64,000 nucleotides of DNA from Mesobacterium_A hydrothermale (lineage in GTDB: Bacteria > Pseudomonadota > Alphaproteobacteria > Rhodobacterales > Rhodobacteraceae): NCBI RefSeq assembly GCF_035818635.1, contig NZ_JAYLLH010000002.1:124001-188000 (forward strand). Reading direction: 5' to 3'. Shown here piece by piece: positions 16,199 to 25,601 of the stretch. How positions within the stretch are numbered: position 1 is the first letter of the stretch; the number at the start of each line of letters is the position of its first letter. The translations under genes and the position numbers were made by a program. A model generated the notes under the pieces. That model was not told the DNA's origin. It did not search any database and saw only the letters and a program-made list of their open reading frames with translations.

Positions 16199-16283
16199 GC
16201 GGGTGTGGCGAAATTGGTAGACGCACCAGATTTAGGTTCTGGCGCCGCAAGGCGTGGGGGTTCAAGTCCCTCCACCCGCACCA
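16199..16283 (+). tRNA. tRNA-Leu (anticodon UAG)
   Basis: The 85-nt gene has acceptor stem GCGGGTG/CACCCGC, D-arm, anticodon stem CCAGA/TCTGG with loop TTTAGGT (anticodon TAG), a long variable arm typical of class II leucine tRNA, the T-arm with GTTCAAGTC, and an encoded CCA. The 278 bp between it and oxyR (16284-16561) hold no gene I can support. Confidence 0.97.
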
Positions 16284-16561
16284 TCGGTTCCTCTGACATT
16301 TTTCAATTTCGATTGTTTGCCGGACGCGGGGCGAGGCTCTTCCTCCGATCTGTCCGCATTCGGGCGGTTTTCGACCCCTTGCGCAATGTCCGGGGCGGGT
16401 GATTGCCCTGAAACCTTTGCCAGGTTGTCGAGCCTGGCCTCCTGGGGAAAGATGCTGGACTGACTCGCCCCTGCGGTGCGGTGCGGATTTTGTCACAGTG
16501 CCGGAAGGGCGCGGTGCCGCCGCACCTTGGCCAACATGCGCGGGGTGGGATGTCTGGCGCC

Positions 16562-17482
16562 CTAGGCTGCGGTGGCCGTCGCGCCGGTCCGGTTCGGGGC
16601 ACAGCAATCGCGCAGGATTTCGGCCAGTTGTCGCAACTGCGGGTCAAGCGGGCTGCTTTTGCGCCAGATCAGCCCGATCGTTCGGCTGGGTTGCGTGTCG
16701 GTGAACCGCGAGACAGACACGGCGGCGGCGTTGCTTTCGACGTCGACCGCCATTTCCGGGATCAGGGTCACGCCAATGCCCGCGCCGACCATCTGCACCA
16801 GCGTCGACAGCGAGCTGCCGTCCAGACCGTCACGGGGCAGCGTGGCCTGCATCTGGCAAAATGACAGCGCCTGGTCGCGGAAGCAGTGGCCTTCTTCCAG
16901 CAAAAGCAGGCGCATGGTGCGCAGTTCCTCGGCGCTGGGAATGGGTTGATCAGCATCGGCCCTGGGCCGGACCAGCACGAAGTTTTCGGCAAACAAAGGC
17001 GTTTCGACAAGCGCGGTTTCCGAGACGGGGAGCGCGACAATCGCGGTATCCAACTGCCCATCCAACAATTCGCACATCAGCCGGTCGGTCAGCGTTTCGC
17101 GCACCTGAAGGTCAATGCCGGGGTATTCCCGCCCCAGCCGTGCGATGATCCGGGGCAGAAGATAGGGCGCGATGGTGGGAATTACTCCCAACCGCAGCCG
17201 CCCGGCCAACCCGCTGCGCGCGGCGCGGGCAAGATCGCCCAGTTCGTCGACATCGCGCAGGATGGATCGGACCCGGGTGACAAACGCGTCTCCGATCCCG
17301 GTCAGGCGGACCTGACGGGCATTGCGTTCGAACAGGGGGGCGCCCAGTGTTGTTTCCAACTCTTTGATCTGGACGGAAAGTGCGGGCTGCGACACGGCGC
17401 AGGCGGCGGCGGCCTGCCCGAAATGGCCGTGACGGGCGACCGCATCGAAATAGCGAAGCTGGCGCAGCGTGATGTTGTTCAT
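16562..17482 (-). CDS. oxyR: hydrogen peroxide-responsive LysR-type regulator OxyR
   Basis: A 306-residue LysR-type regulator. Residues 1-60 carry the winged helix-turn-helix (LRQLRYFDAVARHGHFGQAA). The redox centre is clear: Cys200 and Cys209 in EEGHCFRDQALSFCQ have the same spacing and surroundings as Cys199/Cys208 of E. coli OxyR, which form a disulfide on peroxide stress. The gene is divergent from katG with 187 bp between starts, the classic arrangement for OxyR controlling catalase. Two palindromes overlap or adjoin its start codon and may be operators. Confidence 0.94.
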   Translation of the reverse strand: MNNITLRQLRYFDAVARHGHFGQAAAACAVSQPALSVQIKELETTLGAPLFERNARQVRLTGIGDAFVTRVRSILRDVDELGDLARAARSGLAGRLRLGVIPTIAPYLLPRIIARLGREYPGIDLQVRETLTDRLMCELLDGQLDTAIVALPVSETALVETPLFAENFVLVRPRADADQPIPSAEELRTMRLLLLEEGHCFRDQALSFCQMQATLPRDGLDGSSLSTLVQMVGAGIGVTLIPEMAVDVESNAAAVSVSRFTDTQPSRTIGLIWRKSSPLDPQLRQLAEILRDCCAPNRTGATATAA

Positions 17483-17504
17483 AATCTCTGATTATCACAG
17501 TGAT
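17481..17504. promoter_or_regulatory. overlapping palindromes in the oxyR-katG intergenic region
   Basis: ATAATC-TCT-GATTAT (17481-17495) overlaps the oxyR start codon and ATCAC-A-GTGAT (17494-17504) abuts it. Both are perfect inverted repeats. Position suits autorepression of oxyR and activation of katG by OxyR, but neither is a textbook OxyR four-box site. Confidence 0.4.
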
Positions 17505-17669
17505 GCGAAAATGCAATTTTTATAAATCAAAAAAAGACGCTACTGTTGCCCCAAGCCGGGAAAACCGGCCCCGGTGCGGCAGAGAGGGCCGTACCCGAAC
17601 AGTGAGTTCAAAGCAGGGGGCGCAGGCGCAAGGCCACGCCCGAAGAACCGACAAAACTGGAGGGAGACC

Positions 17670-19841
17670 ATGGACGGAAACGATATCGCAGCCGGCAAAT
17701 GCCCGGTGATGCATGGCGCAAATACGTCGCTGAACACCACGGTGATGGATTGGTGGCCAAGCGCGCTGAACCTTGACATCCTGCACCAGCATGACACCAA
17801 GACCAACCCGATGGACCCGGACTTCGACTATGGCGAAGCGGTGAAGGGCCTGGATTTCGAAGCGGTCAAGGCGGACGTGAAGGCGCTGATGACCGACAGT
17901 CAGGACTGGTGGCCGGCGGATTGGGGCCACTACGGCGGCTTGATGATCCGTTTGGCGTGGCATTCGGCCGGGTCGTATCGCCTGGCTGACGGGCGCGGCG
18001 GCGGCGGTGCGGGCAACATTCGCTTCGCTCCCCTGAACAGCTGGCCCGATAACGGCAACCTCGACAAGGCGCGCCGCCTGTTGTGGCCGGTGAAGAAGAA
18101 ATACGGCAACAAGCTCAGCTGGGCCGACCTGATCCTGCTTGCGGGCACCATGGCGTATGAGTCGATGGGGCTGAAGACCTTTGGCTTTGCCTTCGGCCGC
18201 ACGGACATCTGGCACCCGGAAAAGGACACCTACTGGGGCGCGGAACGCGAATGGCTGGCGCCATCTGACACCCGCTATGGCGATGTATCCAAGCCCGAAA
18301 CGATGGAAAACCCGCTGGCTGCCGTGCAGATGGGCCTGATTTACGTCAACCCCGAAGGCGTGAACGGCAATCCCGACCCGCTGGCAACCGGGGCGCAGGT
18401 GCGGGAAACCTTTGCCCGGATGGCGATGAACGACGAGGAAACCGCGGCGCTGACCGCGGGCGGCCACACTGTCGGCAAGGCCCACGGCAATGGCGATGCG
18501 GCCGCACTTGGGGCAGAGCCGGAAGGCGCGCCGCTTGAAAACCAGGGCCTGGGCTGGATGAACCCGCACATGGACGGCAAGGCGACCAACGCCGTGACGT
18601 CTGGTGTCGAAGGAGCCTGGACGACCAACCCAACCAAGTGGGACATGGGCTATTTCGACCTGCTGTTCGGTTATGACTGGGAACTGACCAAGTCGCCCGC
18701 CGGGGCCAACCAGTGGCGCCCGATCGACATCAAGGAAGAAGACATGCCGGTCGACGCGACCGACCCGACCAAGCGTGTCATGCCGATGATGACGGATGCC
18801 GACATGGCGATGAAAGTGGATCCGATCTATCGCGAGATCTGCGAAAAATTCATCGCTGACCCGGCCTATTTTGACGATTGCTTTGCCCGCGCTTGGTTCA
18901 AGCTGACCCACCGCGACATGGGGCCGAACACGCGCTATGTCGGCCCCGATGCCCCGACCGAGGTTCTGGTCTGGCAAGACCCGGTTCCGGCCGGCAGCAC
19001 CGGCTATGATGTCGATGCGGTCAAGGCCGACATCGCCGCCGCGGGCCTGAGCGTGGCCGACATGGTCGCAACCGCCTGGGACAGTGCCCGGACCTTCCGC
19101 CAGTCGGATTACCGTGGCGGTGCCAATGGTGCGCGTATCCGGCTGGCCCCGCAGAAGGACTGGGACGGCAACGAGCCTGCCCGCCTGGCCAAGGTTCTGG
19201 CGGCGCTGGAACCGATCGCGGCCAAGCATGGCGCAAGCGTCGCGGACGTGATCGTACTGGCGGGCAACGTGGGCGTGGAACAGGCGATCAAGGCCGCCGG
19301 GTTCGACGTGGCGGTTCCCTTCGCCCCCGGTCGTGGCGATGCCACCGACGAGATGACCGATGCCGCGTCGTTCGACGTGCTCGAGCCGCTCGCCGACGGC
19401 TATCGCAACTGGGTCAAGAAGGACTATGCCGTCACGCCGGAAGAGCTGATGCTGGATCGTACGCAGCTTATGGGGCTGACCGCGCGCGAAATGACCGTTC
19501 TGATCGGCGGGATGCGCGTGATGGGAACCAACCATGGCGGCACGGCGCATGGCGTCTTTACCGACACCGTTGGCGCGCTGACCACGGATTTCTTCGTTAC
19601 CCTGACGGACATGGCCTACAAGTGGGTCCCGATGGGCGATGGCACCTATGAAATCCGGGACCGCAAGACCGGCGCGGCAAAGTTCACTGCGACCCGTGTG
19701 GATCTGGTGTTCGGTTCGAACTCGATCCTGCGCGCCTATGCCGAGGTTTATGCCCAGGACGACAACAAGGAGAAGTTCGTCAAGGACTTCGTTGCCGCCT
19801 GGACCAAGGTGATGACCGCCGACCGCTATGACCTTGCGTAA
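17670..19841 (+). CDS. katG: catalase-peroxidase KatG
   Basis: A 723-residue bifunctional heme catalase-peroxidase of normal length with both tandem peroxidase-like domains. Distal heme residues Arg94, Trp97 and His98 lie in IRLAWHSAGSYR; the proximal His is in TAGGHTVGKAHG. The Tyr of LIYVNPEGVNG and the Met of FARMAMNDEE can complete the Met-Tyr-Trp adduct needed for catalase activity. ATG at 17670 has AGGGAG upstream; the in-frame extension to 17574 is rejected. The divergent neighbour is oxyR, so induction by peroxide is expected. A very long frame on the opposite strand is a shadow. Confidence 0.98.
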   Translation: MDGNDIAAGKCPVMHGANTSLNTTVMDWWPSALNLDILHQHDTKTNPMDPDFDYGEAVKGLDFEAVKADVKALMTDSQDWWPADWGHYGGLMIRLAWHSAGSYRLADGRGGGGAGNIRFAPLNSWPDNGNLDKARRLLWPVKKKYGNKLSWADLILLAGTMAYESMGLKTFGFAFGRTDIWHPEKDTYWGAEREWLAPSDTRYGDVSKPETMENPLAAVQMGLIYVNPEGVNGNPDPLATGAQVRETFARMAMNDEETAALTAGGHTVGKAHGNGDAAALGAEPEGAPLENQGLGWMNPHMDGKATNAVTSGVEGAWTTNPTKWDMGYFDLLFGYDWELTKSPAGANQWRPIDIKEEDMPVDATDPTKRVMPMMTDADMAMKVDPIYREICEKFIADPAYFDDCFARAWFKLTHRDMGPNTRYVGPDAPTEVLVWQDPVPAGSTGYDVDAVKADIAAAGLSVADMVATAWDSARTFRQSDYRGGANGARIRLAPQKDWDGNEPARLAKVLAALEPIAAKHGASVADVIVLAGNVGVEQAIKAAGFDVAVPFAPGRGDATDEMTDAASFDVLEPLADGYRNWVKKDYAVTPEELMLDRTQLMGLTAREMTVLIGGMRVMGTNHGGTAHGVFTDTVGALTTDFFVTLTDMAYKWVPMGDGTYEIRDRKTGAAKFTATRVDLVFGSNSILRAYAEVYAQDDNKEKFVKDFVAAWTKVMTADRYDLA

Positions 19842-19937
19842 GGCCGGATAACCGGAAAAGGCCAGGCACCCAGGTGCCTGGCAGTCACCCGGCTGGGCCC
19901 AGACATCCCCATTTCGCGATGCCCAGCCTGACTTTCA

Positions 19938-19965
19938 CGGCCCGGTTTGTCCGGGCCGCTTTTTT
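19938..19965 (+). terminator. Rho-independent terminator after katG
   Basis: CGGCCCGG (19938-19945), loop TTTGT and CCGGGCCG (19951-19958) are followed by C and six T. A second T-less hairpin (CCAGGCACC/GGTGCCTGG, 19862-19881) lies nearer the stop codon. Confidence 0.9.
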
Positions 19966-20127
19966 GGCGCGATCTGTTTTGCCGCTTTGCTGCAACACGC
20001 GCTCTGGCCGTGCGCGCTGCGTCGTCTTCAACGCGTTTTTCCCCTTGCGCTGTCCTTTCGCGGCGGATTTGGCTGTCTTGTCTACGCGGGCTTCAGCCCG
20101 GCGGGTTGAGTAAATTTTGGGGGGAAT

Positions 20128-22128
20128 ATGCGAGGGCTTGTTGGGGGCTTTTTGCTTGTCCTTGGGGTTGGCGGTCTGGGCTATTGGGGCGCCCATCACC
20201 AGGCTGTACGAGCGGAACACAAGATCGCCGAGGGGGCCGTGACCGTTGCCGGCATGTCCACGCACGGTTTGCAGGTGCGCGTTTCGGGCCGCGATATCAC
20301 CGTCAGCGGCCTGGCCGACAGTTCTAACGAGCGTGACCAGATCCTGACCGCGCTGAACGGCATTCCCGGGCGTCGCGTGGTCAATGACAACATCCGGATC
20401 CTGCCGGTGGAATCCCCGTTCACCAGTTTCGGCGAACGCCAGAGCGATGGCAGCGTGGCGATGGCGGGCTTTGCCCCCTCTGACGCTGCGCGCCGCGACC
20501 TGGACGGAGTTACAGGGGCCCGAAACCTTGCGCTGGCATCGGGCGCGCCTGTGGACTGGGCGCTGATCGTGACCCGTGCCAATGCCGCCATGGCCCCGCT
20601 GAACGAAGCCCGCTGGGAACTGAGTGACACCAACCTGCGGATGATGGGCACCGCCGCCACCAGCGATGAACGCGCGCAAACGCTGGCGGTGCTGGACAGC
20701 CTGCCGGACGGGGTGACGGTGGACACCGATATCGCGCTTGTGCTGGACGATGCCGCGCTGTCGGCGCTGATCCGCGCTGCTGCGGAAAGGATTGTTGCCG
20801 GGGCAGACCATGGCGCGACCGTCACGGTAAATGGCCGCGATGTGACGATCACGGGACTTGCCGGATCACCGGACGAGCGCGACGCGCTGATTGCCGCCTT
20901 GCAGGGGATCGGCCGGGTGGGCACGGTGATTGACGATTTGCGCGTGCTGGACCGGATTTCGCCCTTTACGACATCTGCGCTGAAGTCCGACGGCGGGCTT
21001 TCGATGCGGGGCCATGTCCCGTCGGAACTGGCGCGTGGCCTTGTTGGCGATGCCGCCGCGGGGCTGGACCTTGCCACCGGCGCGCCGGCTGGCTGGATCG
21101 ACGCCGTGGCACTGGCCAATGGTGCGCTGTCAAGGATGATCGACGGCGACTGGCAATTGTCGGACACCGCGCTGACGCTTCGCGGCACGGTGCTGGACCC
21201 TGCTGCCCGCAACGCCGTGTTGGCGGCGCTGGGCAAGCTGCCCGACGGATTTGACCTGACCACGAACCTGCAAATGCTGGATGACGGCGCGCCCCCCGCG
21301 TTCGACCTGACCTACACCGCCGCCAATGGCGCTGTGGTGGCGGGCAAGCTGCCGTTCGGCATGGATGCCGCCGCCGTGGCCCGCGCCCTGGGGCTGACCA
21401 ATGCCCAGGGCACGCCACAGACCGCGCTGGTCGACAACGGGCAGGCCGGGGCGGTGACCGCCGCGCTGGCCGAGCTGGGCCGCTGGCTGCCGCAGACCGA
21501 AACCGCGAAACTGGGATGGCAGGACGGGGTGCTGGTGCTGGACGCGGTTTTCGGCCCCGGCGCCGACGTGACCCAGATCACCGCCCAGATGCAGGATCGG
21601 CTGCCGGGCGCGATCGTGAAACTGCGCTATGCCAATGCCAGCGAATTGCCGCCTGACGACACGCTGCGCAACAACGCCGCGACCGGGCAGGACGAAAGGT
21701 TTGCCGGGGGCTTCTGGCTGCCGGTGCTGGAGCCGTTCGACCCGACACCGGCGAATTGCGAAGCGCGCGGCAACGCGATGATGCAGGCGGTGCAGATCAA
21801 TTTCGTCACCGGGTCGGCGACACTGGACGCGGCCTCGCTCGATGACATCAACCGCATCACTTCGTTGATGCGGGTGTGCGTGGTGCAAGGCGGGCTGCGG
21901 GCCATCGTCGGCGGCCATACCGACGACGTCGGCTCGGACCAGGCCAACCAGTTGCTGAGCCTCGACCGGGCGTGGGCGGTGCGGCAGGCGCTGATCGCGC
22001 GCGGCATCCCCGGGGAGGCGGTCGAGGCCGAAGGCTATGGCGAAACCCGGCCGATCGCCGACAATGCGACCGAGGCCGGCCGTGCCGCCAACCGCCGGAC
22101 CACTATCGAATGGACAGACGTCCGCTGA
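20128..22128 (+). CDS. OmpA-family protein with BON-like repeats
   Basis: A 666-residue envelope protein. The N-terminus (MRGLVGGFLLVLGVGGLGYW) is a signal anchor or uncleaved signal peptide. The middle contains repeated BON-like units of about 70-80 residues, each with a strand such as VRVSGRDITVSGLADS or VTVNGRDVTITGLAGS followed by ERDxxLxAL helices. Residues ~530-666 form an OmpA-like peptidoglycan-binding domain (INFVTGSATLDAASLDDINR, GGHTDDVGSDQANQLLSLDR, EGYGETRPIADN, NRRTTIEW). It probably tethers the cell envelope to peptidoglycan. ATG at 20128 has GGGGGGAA upstream. It is followed after 21 bp by an HhH protein gene, so the two are likely cotranscribed. Confidence 0.9.
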   Translation: MRGLVGGFLLVLGVGGLGYWGAHHQAVRAEHKIAEGAVTVAGMSTHGLQVRVSGRDITVSGLADSSNERDQILTALNGIPGRRVVNDNIRILPVESPFTSFGERQSDGSVAMAGFAPSDAARRDLDGVTGARNLALASGAPVDWALIVTRANAAMAPLNEARWELSDTNLRMMGTAATSDERAQTLAVLDSLPDGVTVDTDIALVLDDAALSALIRAAAERIVAGADHGATVTVNGRDVTITGLAGSPDERDALIAALQGIGRVGTVIDDLRVLDRISPFTTSALKSDGGLSMRGHVPSELARGLVGDAAAGLDLATGAPAGWIDAVALANGALSRMIDGDWQLSDTALTLRGTVLDPAARNAVLAALGKLPDGFDLTTNLQMLDDGAPPAFDLTYTAANGAVVAGKLPFGMDAAAVARALGLTNAQGTPQTALVDNGQAGAVTAALAELGRWLPQTETAKLGWQDGVLVLDAVFGPGADVTQITAQMQDRLPGAIVKLRYANASELPPDDTLRNNAATGQDERFAGGFWLPVLEPFDPTPANCEARGNAMMQAVQINFVTGSATLDAASLDDINRITSLMRVCVVQGGLRAIVGGHTDDVGSDQANQLLSLDRAWAVRQALIARGIPGEAVEAEGYGETRPIADNATEAGRAANRRTTIEWTDVR

Positions 22129-22149
22129 ACCGTCGAAGGAGACGACAAC

Positions 22150-22863
22150 ATGTTTCGTGAATGGGGATTCCTTCTGTCCGAGATGATGGGCCTGATCGTT
22201 CTGGCCGCGCTTCTGGGGCTGTTCGTGGGCTGGCTGATCTGGGCCGGGCGCGGAAAGGTCAAGGTGATCGAGGCCGACCCGGAGGTTGAATCCGAGCGTG
22301 ACCGGCTGCGTGTGGATCTGGAGATCTGCCGCCGCCAGCACGAGGAAAAGGACACCCAACTGGCCAGTCTGCGCGAAGAACGCGACGCGGCGCGCAAGGT
22401 CGCGGCAACCGCGGCGGCGTCTGTACCCGCCGCAGGGCGTGCGGTGGTGGAAATGGAAAGGGCTGCGGCGCTGAAAGCGCCTGCACCTGCGCCGGCGGCA
22501 GAGCCTGCGCCGGTGGCAGATCCCGAGCCCACCCCGGATTTTGACGGGGATGGCCTGCGCGAAGGTACGGACGAAGGCATCAAGCCCAGCACGCTGGAGG
22601 CGGCCCGCGACGGCCAGCCCGACGATCTGAAGCAGATCAAGGGGATTGGCCCCAAGCTGGAGCAGCTGTGCAACCGGCTGGGGTTTTATCATTTCGATCA
22701 GATCGCGGCCTGGAGCGCGGATGAAGTCGCCTGGGTCGATGCCAACCTCGAAGGGTTCAAGGGCCGCGTCAGCCGCGACGGCTGGGTCGAACAGGCCAAG
22801 GTTCTGGCCGAAGGCGGCGAAACCGAATTTGCCAAGCGGGTGAAGGACGGTGACGTCTACTGA
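22150..22863 (+). CDS. membrane-anchored coiled-coil/HhH protein
   Basis: A 237-residue protein: one transmembrane segment (about residues 12-33), a charged helix with the pattern SERDRLRVDLEICRRQHEEK (coiled coil), an Ala/Pro/Glu-rich linker and a C-terminal helix-hairpin-helix domain (DDLKQIKGIGPKLEQLCNRL, then FDQIAAWSADEVAWVD). The same C-terminal domain occurs as an appendage in alphaproteobacterial NuoE and ribosomal protein L21 and is sometimes labelled a 5' nuclease-like domain, but no nuclease residues are visible. AAGGAGA precedes the ATG. Likely cotranscribed with the OmpA/BON gene. Confidence 0.82.
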   Translation: MFREWGFLLSEMMGLIVLAALLGLFVGWLIWAGRGKVKVIEADPEVESERDRLRVDLEICRRQHEEKDTQLASLREERDAARKVAATAAASVPAAGRAVVEMERAAALKAPAPAPAAEPAPVADPEPTPDFDGDGLREGTDEGIKPSTLEAARDGQPDDLKQIKGIGPKLEQLCNRLGFYHFDQIAAWSADEVAWVDANLEGFKGRVSRDGWVEQAKVLAEGGETEFAKRVKDGDVY

Positions 22864-22932
22864 GCCGGCCTGCCGCTGCAAACTTTGGGCCAGGCGGGGC
22901 GCGATGTGCCCCGGCTTTCCTGTCTGCCGCGC

Positions 22933-23862
22933 TTACGGCAGGATTGCCAGCCAGACCCAGATCGTGCCGATGCTGAGCGTCGTGGCGATCAGCACCGACG
23001 AGGCCGCGACCCGCCGCGCCCGGCCATACATGTTGGCAAAGACATAGATATTGATCCCCGGTGCCATCGATGCGGTCAGCACCGCGGACCGGAACGCCGC
23101 CTTGGGCAGTCCGAACAGCGATCCGAGTGTCCAGGTGATCGTCGGGTGCAACACCAGGGTGACAGCGCAGACATAGGCGATGACGCGCAGGTCGCCCTGC
23201 GGCTTGTAGCGGAACAGCACGCCGCCCATGCCGAACAGCGCGGCGGGCAGCGCCGCGCGGATCATCATGTCCAGCGCATCGACCGCCGGGCCGGGCAGAG
23301 GGATGTTCAGCACGTTGAAGATGACACCCAGCCCGATGCCGATCACCAGGGAATTGCGGAACATCGCGCGCCCCACGGTCAGCGGCAGACGGCGCAGCCC
23401 GGTGCCGTGGGCGCGGGCGATTTCCATTGCGGTGATGCCGATGCCATAGCAGATCGGCGCGTGGATCGCGACGATGGCATAGTTCGCTTCCAGCGCATCG
23501 GCACCATAGGCGCGTTCGGTGATCGCCAGCCCCAGCATCAGCGAGTTGGCGAACAGGCAGCAAAAGCCGATGGCGACCGCATCCTCCCAGTCGCGGCCGA
23601 ACAGGACGCGCGCGCCGAACAGGCCGACGAAGAAACAGGTGACGGAACCGGTGTAGAAGCTGACCAGCAAGGCCGGGTCGAAATGCGCGCCGATGTCCAG
23701 CGTCCAGATCGCCCGGAACAGCAGCGTCGGAAAGGCGAAGGTCTGGGTGAATTTCATCAGCCCGTCGACCGCGTCATCGGAGAACCACTTGCGCCAGACC
23801 GCGACATAGCCCGCCCCGATCACGAGGAAGACGGGCATGATGACGTCGAGCAGCGCTTGCAT
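22933..23862 (-). CDS. AEC family transporter
   Basis: A 309-residue integral membrane protein with about ten hydrophobic segments in the two-halves arrangement of the auxin efflux carrier/malonate transporter family. Signature blocks are the N-terminal LLDVIMPVFLVIGAGYVAVW, LPTLLF-like FPTLLFRAIW, the central LPLPGPAVDAL and a C-terminal MAPGINIYVFANMYG. It probably exports or imports small organic acids; substrate unknown. The gene is convergent with the HhH gene (69 bp apart) and lies 86 bp downstream of the cluster beginning at 28518, on the same strand. Confidence 0.88.
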   Translation of the reverse strand: MQALLDVIMPVFLVIGAGYVAVWRKWFSDDAVDGLMKFTQTFAFPTLLFRAIWTLDIGAHFDPALLVSFYTGSVTCFFVGLFGARVLFGRDWEDAVAIGFCCLFANSLMLGLAITERAYGADALEANYAIVAIHAPICYGIGITAMEIARAHGTGLRRLPLTVGRAMFRNSLVIGIGLGVIFNVLNIPLPGPAVDALDMMIRAALPAALFGMGGVLFRYKPQGDLRVIAYVCAVTLVLHPTITWTLGSLFGLPKAAFRSAVLTASMAPGINIYVFANMYGRARRVAASSVLIATTLSIGTIWVWLAILP

Positions 23863-23948
23863 GGCAGACCGGGGTTTTGCGGGATGGGCGGGGGAATTCG
23901 AGTATTTGGAGAAAGATGAAAAGGGGGGCGTGCCCTGTTCGGAACGGG

Positions 23949-24749
23949 CTAGAACGGGTAGCGGATCACCATGCCGTCGTAGGCGGGGGTGACGTTGTCG
24001 GGGGTTTCGGCGGCGACCGTGGCATAGTCGAGGTCGATGTGCATGTTGGTCAGCACCGCGCGGCGCGGTTTCAGCTGCGCGATCCAGGCCAGCGCCTGGT
24101 CGAGATGGGAATGGGTCGGGTGCGGGCTGCGGCGCAGCGCGTCGATGATGAAACAGTCGAGATCTGCGAGCGCGGGCCAGGCGTCGTCGTAGATGCGGGC
24201 CACGTCGGGCAGGTAGGCAAGGTCTTGCACGCGGAAGCCAAGCGCGTCGATGGCGCCATGGTTCACCCGGAAGGGGCGCAGCGTGACGGCGCCGCCGCCG
24301 CCGGTGACGGTCACGTCGCCGTCGATCGTATGCATATCGAGGATCGGCGGGTAGGGGCTGCCCTCGGGCTGGATGAAGGCATAGCCGAAGCGTGAATAGA
24401 GGCTGTTCTGGGTGTCGCCATCGGCCCAGACCGGCAGACGCTTGCGGGTGTTGAAGACGATCTGGCGCAGGTCGTCGATGCCGTGCACGTGGTCGGCATG
24501 GGCATGCGTGAAGACCACCGCGTCGAGCGTGCCGACCCCGGCATCCAGAAGTTGCGCGCGCATGTCGGGCGTGGTGTCGATCAGCACGCGGGTCGTGCCG
24601 TCGGGCGTTTCGCGTTCGACCAGCATCGAGCAGCGGCGGCGGATGTTTTTCGGGTTCGTCGGGTCACAGTCGCCCCAGTGTCCGCCAAGCCGCGGCACGC
24701 CCCCCGACGATCCGCAGCCCAGGATGGTGAAGCGCAGCTCTCCGCTCAT
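23949..24749 (-). CDS. metallo-beta-lactamase-fold hydrolase (PhnP/RNase Z-like)
   Basis: A 266-residue hydrolase. The zinc-binding motif THAHADHVHGIDD is intact, with further ligands in VNHGAID and the NMHIDLDY segment near the C-terminus. The N-terminus (LRFTILGCGSSGGVPRLGG) followed by CDP...NIRRRCSMLV is typical of the PhnP-like phosphodiesterase branch. The ATG at 24749 overlaps the tatD stop by 4 nt, implying translational coupling. A longer frame to 25088 is a shadow of tatD. The partner in the TatD-type cluster suggests nucleic-acid or phosphodiester repair, but the substrate is not known. Confidence 0.88.
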   Translation of the reverse strand: MSGELRFTILGCGSSGGVPRLGGHWGDCDPTNPKNIRRRCSMLVERETPDGTTRVLIDTTPDMRAQLLDAGVGTLDAVVFTHAHADHVHGIDDLRQIVFNTRKRLPVWADGDTQNSLYSRFGYAFIQPEGSPYPPILDMHTIDGDVTVTGGGGAVTLRPFRVNHGAIDALGFRVQDLAYLPDVARIYDDAWPALADLDCFIIDALRRSPHPTHSHLDQALAWIAQLKPRRAVLTNMHIDLDYATVAAETPDNVTPAYDGMVIRYPF

Positions 24750-25549
24750 GCGGCGGCCCGCCATGCGGAAACCTTGGAAAACAGCCGGTCGAAATTCGCC
24801 TCGGTCTGCCGGGCGAAGGCGGCATAGTCGAGGCCGTAGAGGTCTGCGCCGACCTGAGCGGTATGGACCGTGTAGCCCGGTTCGTTGCGCTTGCCGCGAT
24901 AGGGCGGCGGGGCGAGGTAGGGGCTGTCGGTTTCCAGCAGGATCCGGTCGACCGGGGCGGCGGCGAAGATATCGCGCAGGTCCTGGCTTTTGGGGAAGGC
25001 GGCGATGCCCGACATCGACAGGTAGAAACCGAGATCGAGCGCGGCGCGGGCGAGCTCTGCCGAGGAGCTGAAACAATGCATGACGCACGAATAGGGTTTC
25101 GTGCGATAGCCTTCCGTCAGGATCGCGGCCATGTCGTCATCGGCGGCGCGGGCGTGGATGATCAGCGGCAAGCCGGTTTCCTGGGCGGCGGCGATGTGGA
25201 TGCGCAGGCTTTGTTTCTGCACCTCGGCGCTGTCGGCGGTGTAATGATAATCGAGCCCGGTTTCGCCGATGCCGACGAATTTCGGATGCTGGGCCAGGGC
25301 GACCAGGTCGTCCACCGTGGCCATCGGTTCTTCGGCGGCGCTCATCGGGTGGGTGCCGGCGGCATAGAACACCGCGTCATGTGCCTCGGCGATGGCGCGC
25401 ACCTTGGGTTCATTGCGCAGGCGGGTGCAGATCGTGACCATGCGGTGCACGCCCGATTGCACGGCGCGGTCGATGATCTCGGCGCGGGTGTCGTCGAAGT
25501 CGGGGAAATCCAGGTGGCAATGGCTGTCTGTGATCTGCGGCGTGGTCAT
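24746..25549 (-). CDS. TatD family metal-dependent hydrolase
   Basis: A 267-residue TIM-barrel hydrolase with all metal ligands visible: DSHCHLD at the N-terminus, the Glu of IGETGLDYHY, His in LIIHARAAD, His in MHCFSSS and Asp in LLETDSPYL. TatD enzymes are 3'-5' DNA exonucleases. Start ATG at 25549; the frame upstream to 25765 is noise over holB. It lies 52 nt downstream of holB, as in many bacteria where tmk, holB and tatD form an operon. Confidence 0.95.
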   Translation of the reverse strand: MTTPQITDSHCHLDFPDFDDTRAEIIDRAVQSGVHRMVTICTRLRNEPKVRAIAEAHDAVFYAAGTHPMSAAEEPMATVDDLVALAQHPKFVGIGETGLDYHYTADSAEVQKQSLRIHIAAAQETGLPLIIHARAADDDMAAILTEGYRTKPYSCVMHCFSSSAELARAALDLGFYLSMSGIAAFPKSQDLRDIFAAAPVDRILLETDSPYLAPPPYRGKRNEPGYTVHTAQVGADLYGLDYAAFARQTEANFDRLFSKVSAWRAAA

Positions 25550-25601
25550 GCGTGCGTCCGTCTGTCCTTGCGCCCCGGTATGGGGGAGCGGGCAGGCAGG
25601 G

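Noticed and set aside
17520..19550. 676-codon minus-strand frame across katG
   Set aside because: Shadow of katG; no motif and composition typical of antisense in high-GC genes.
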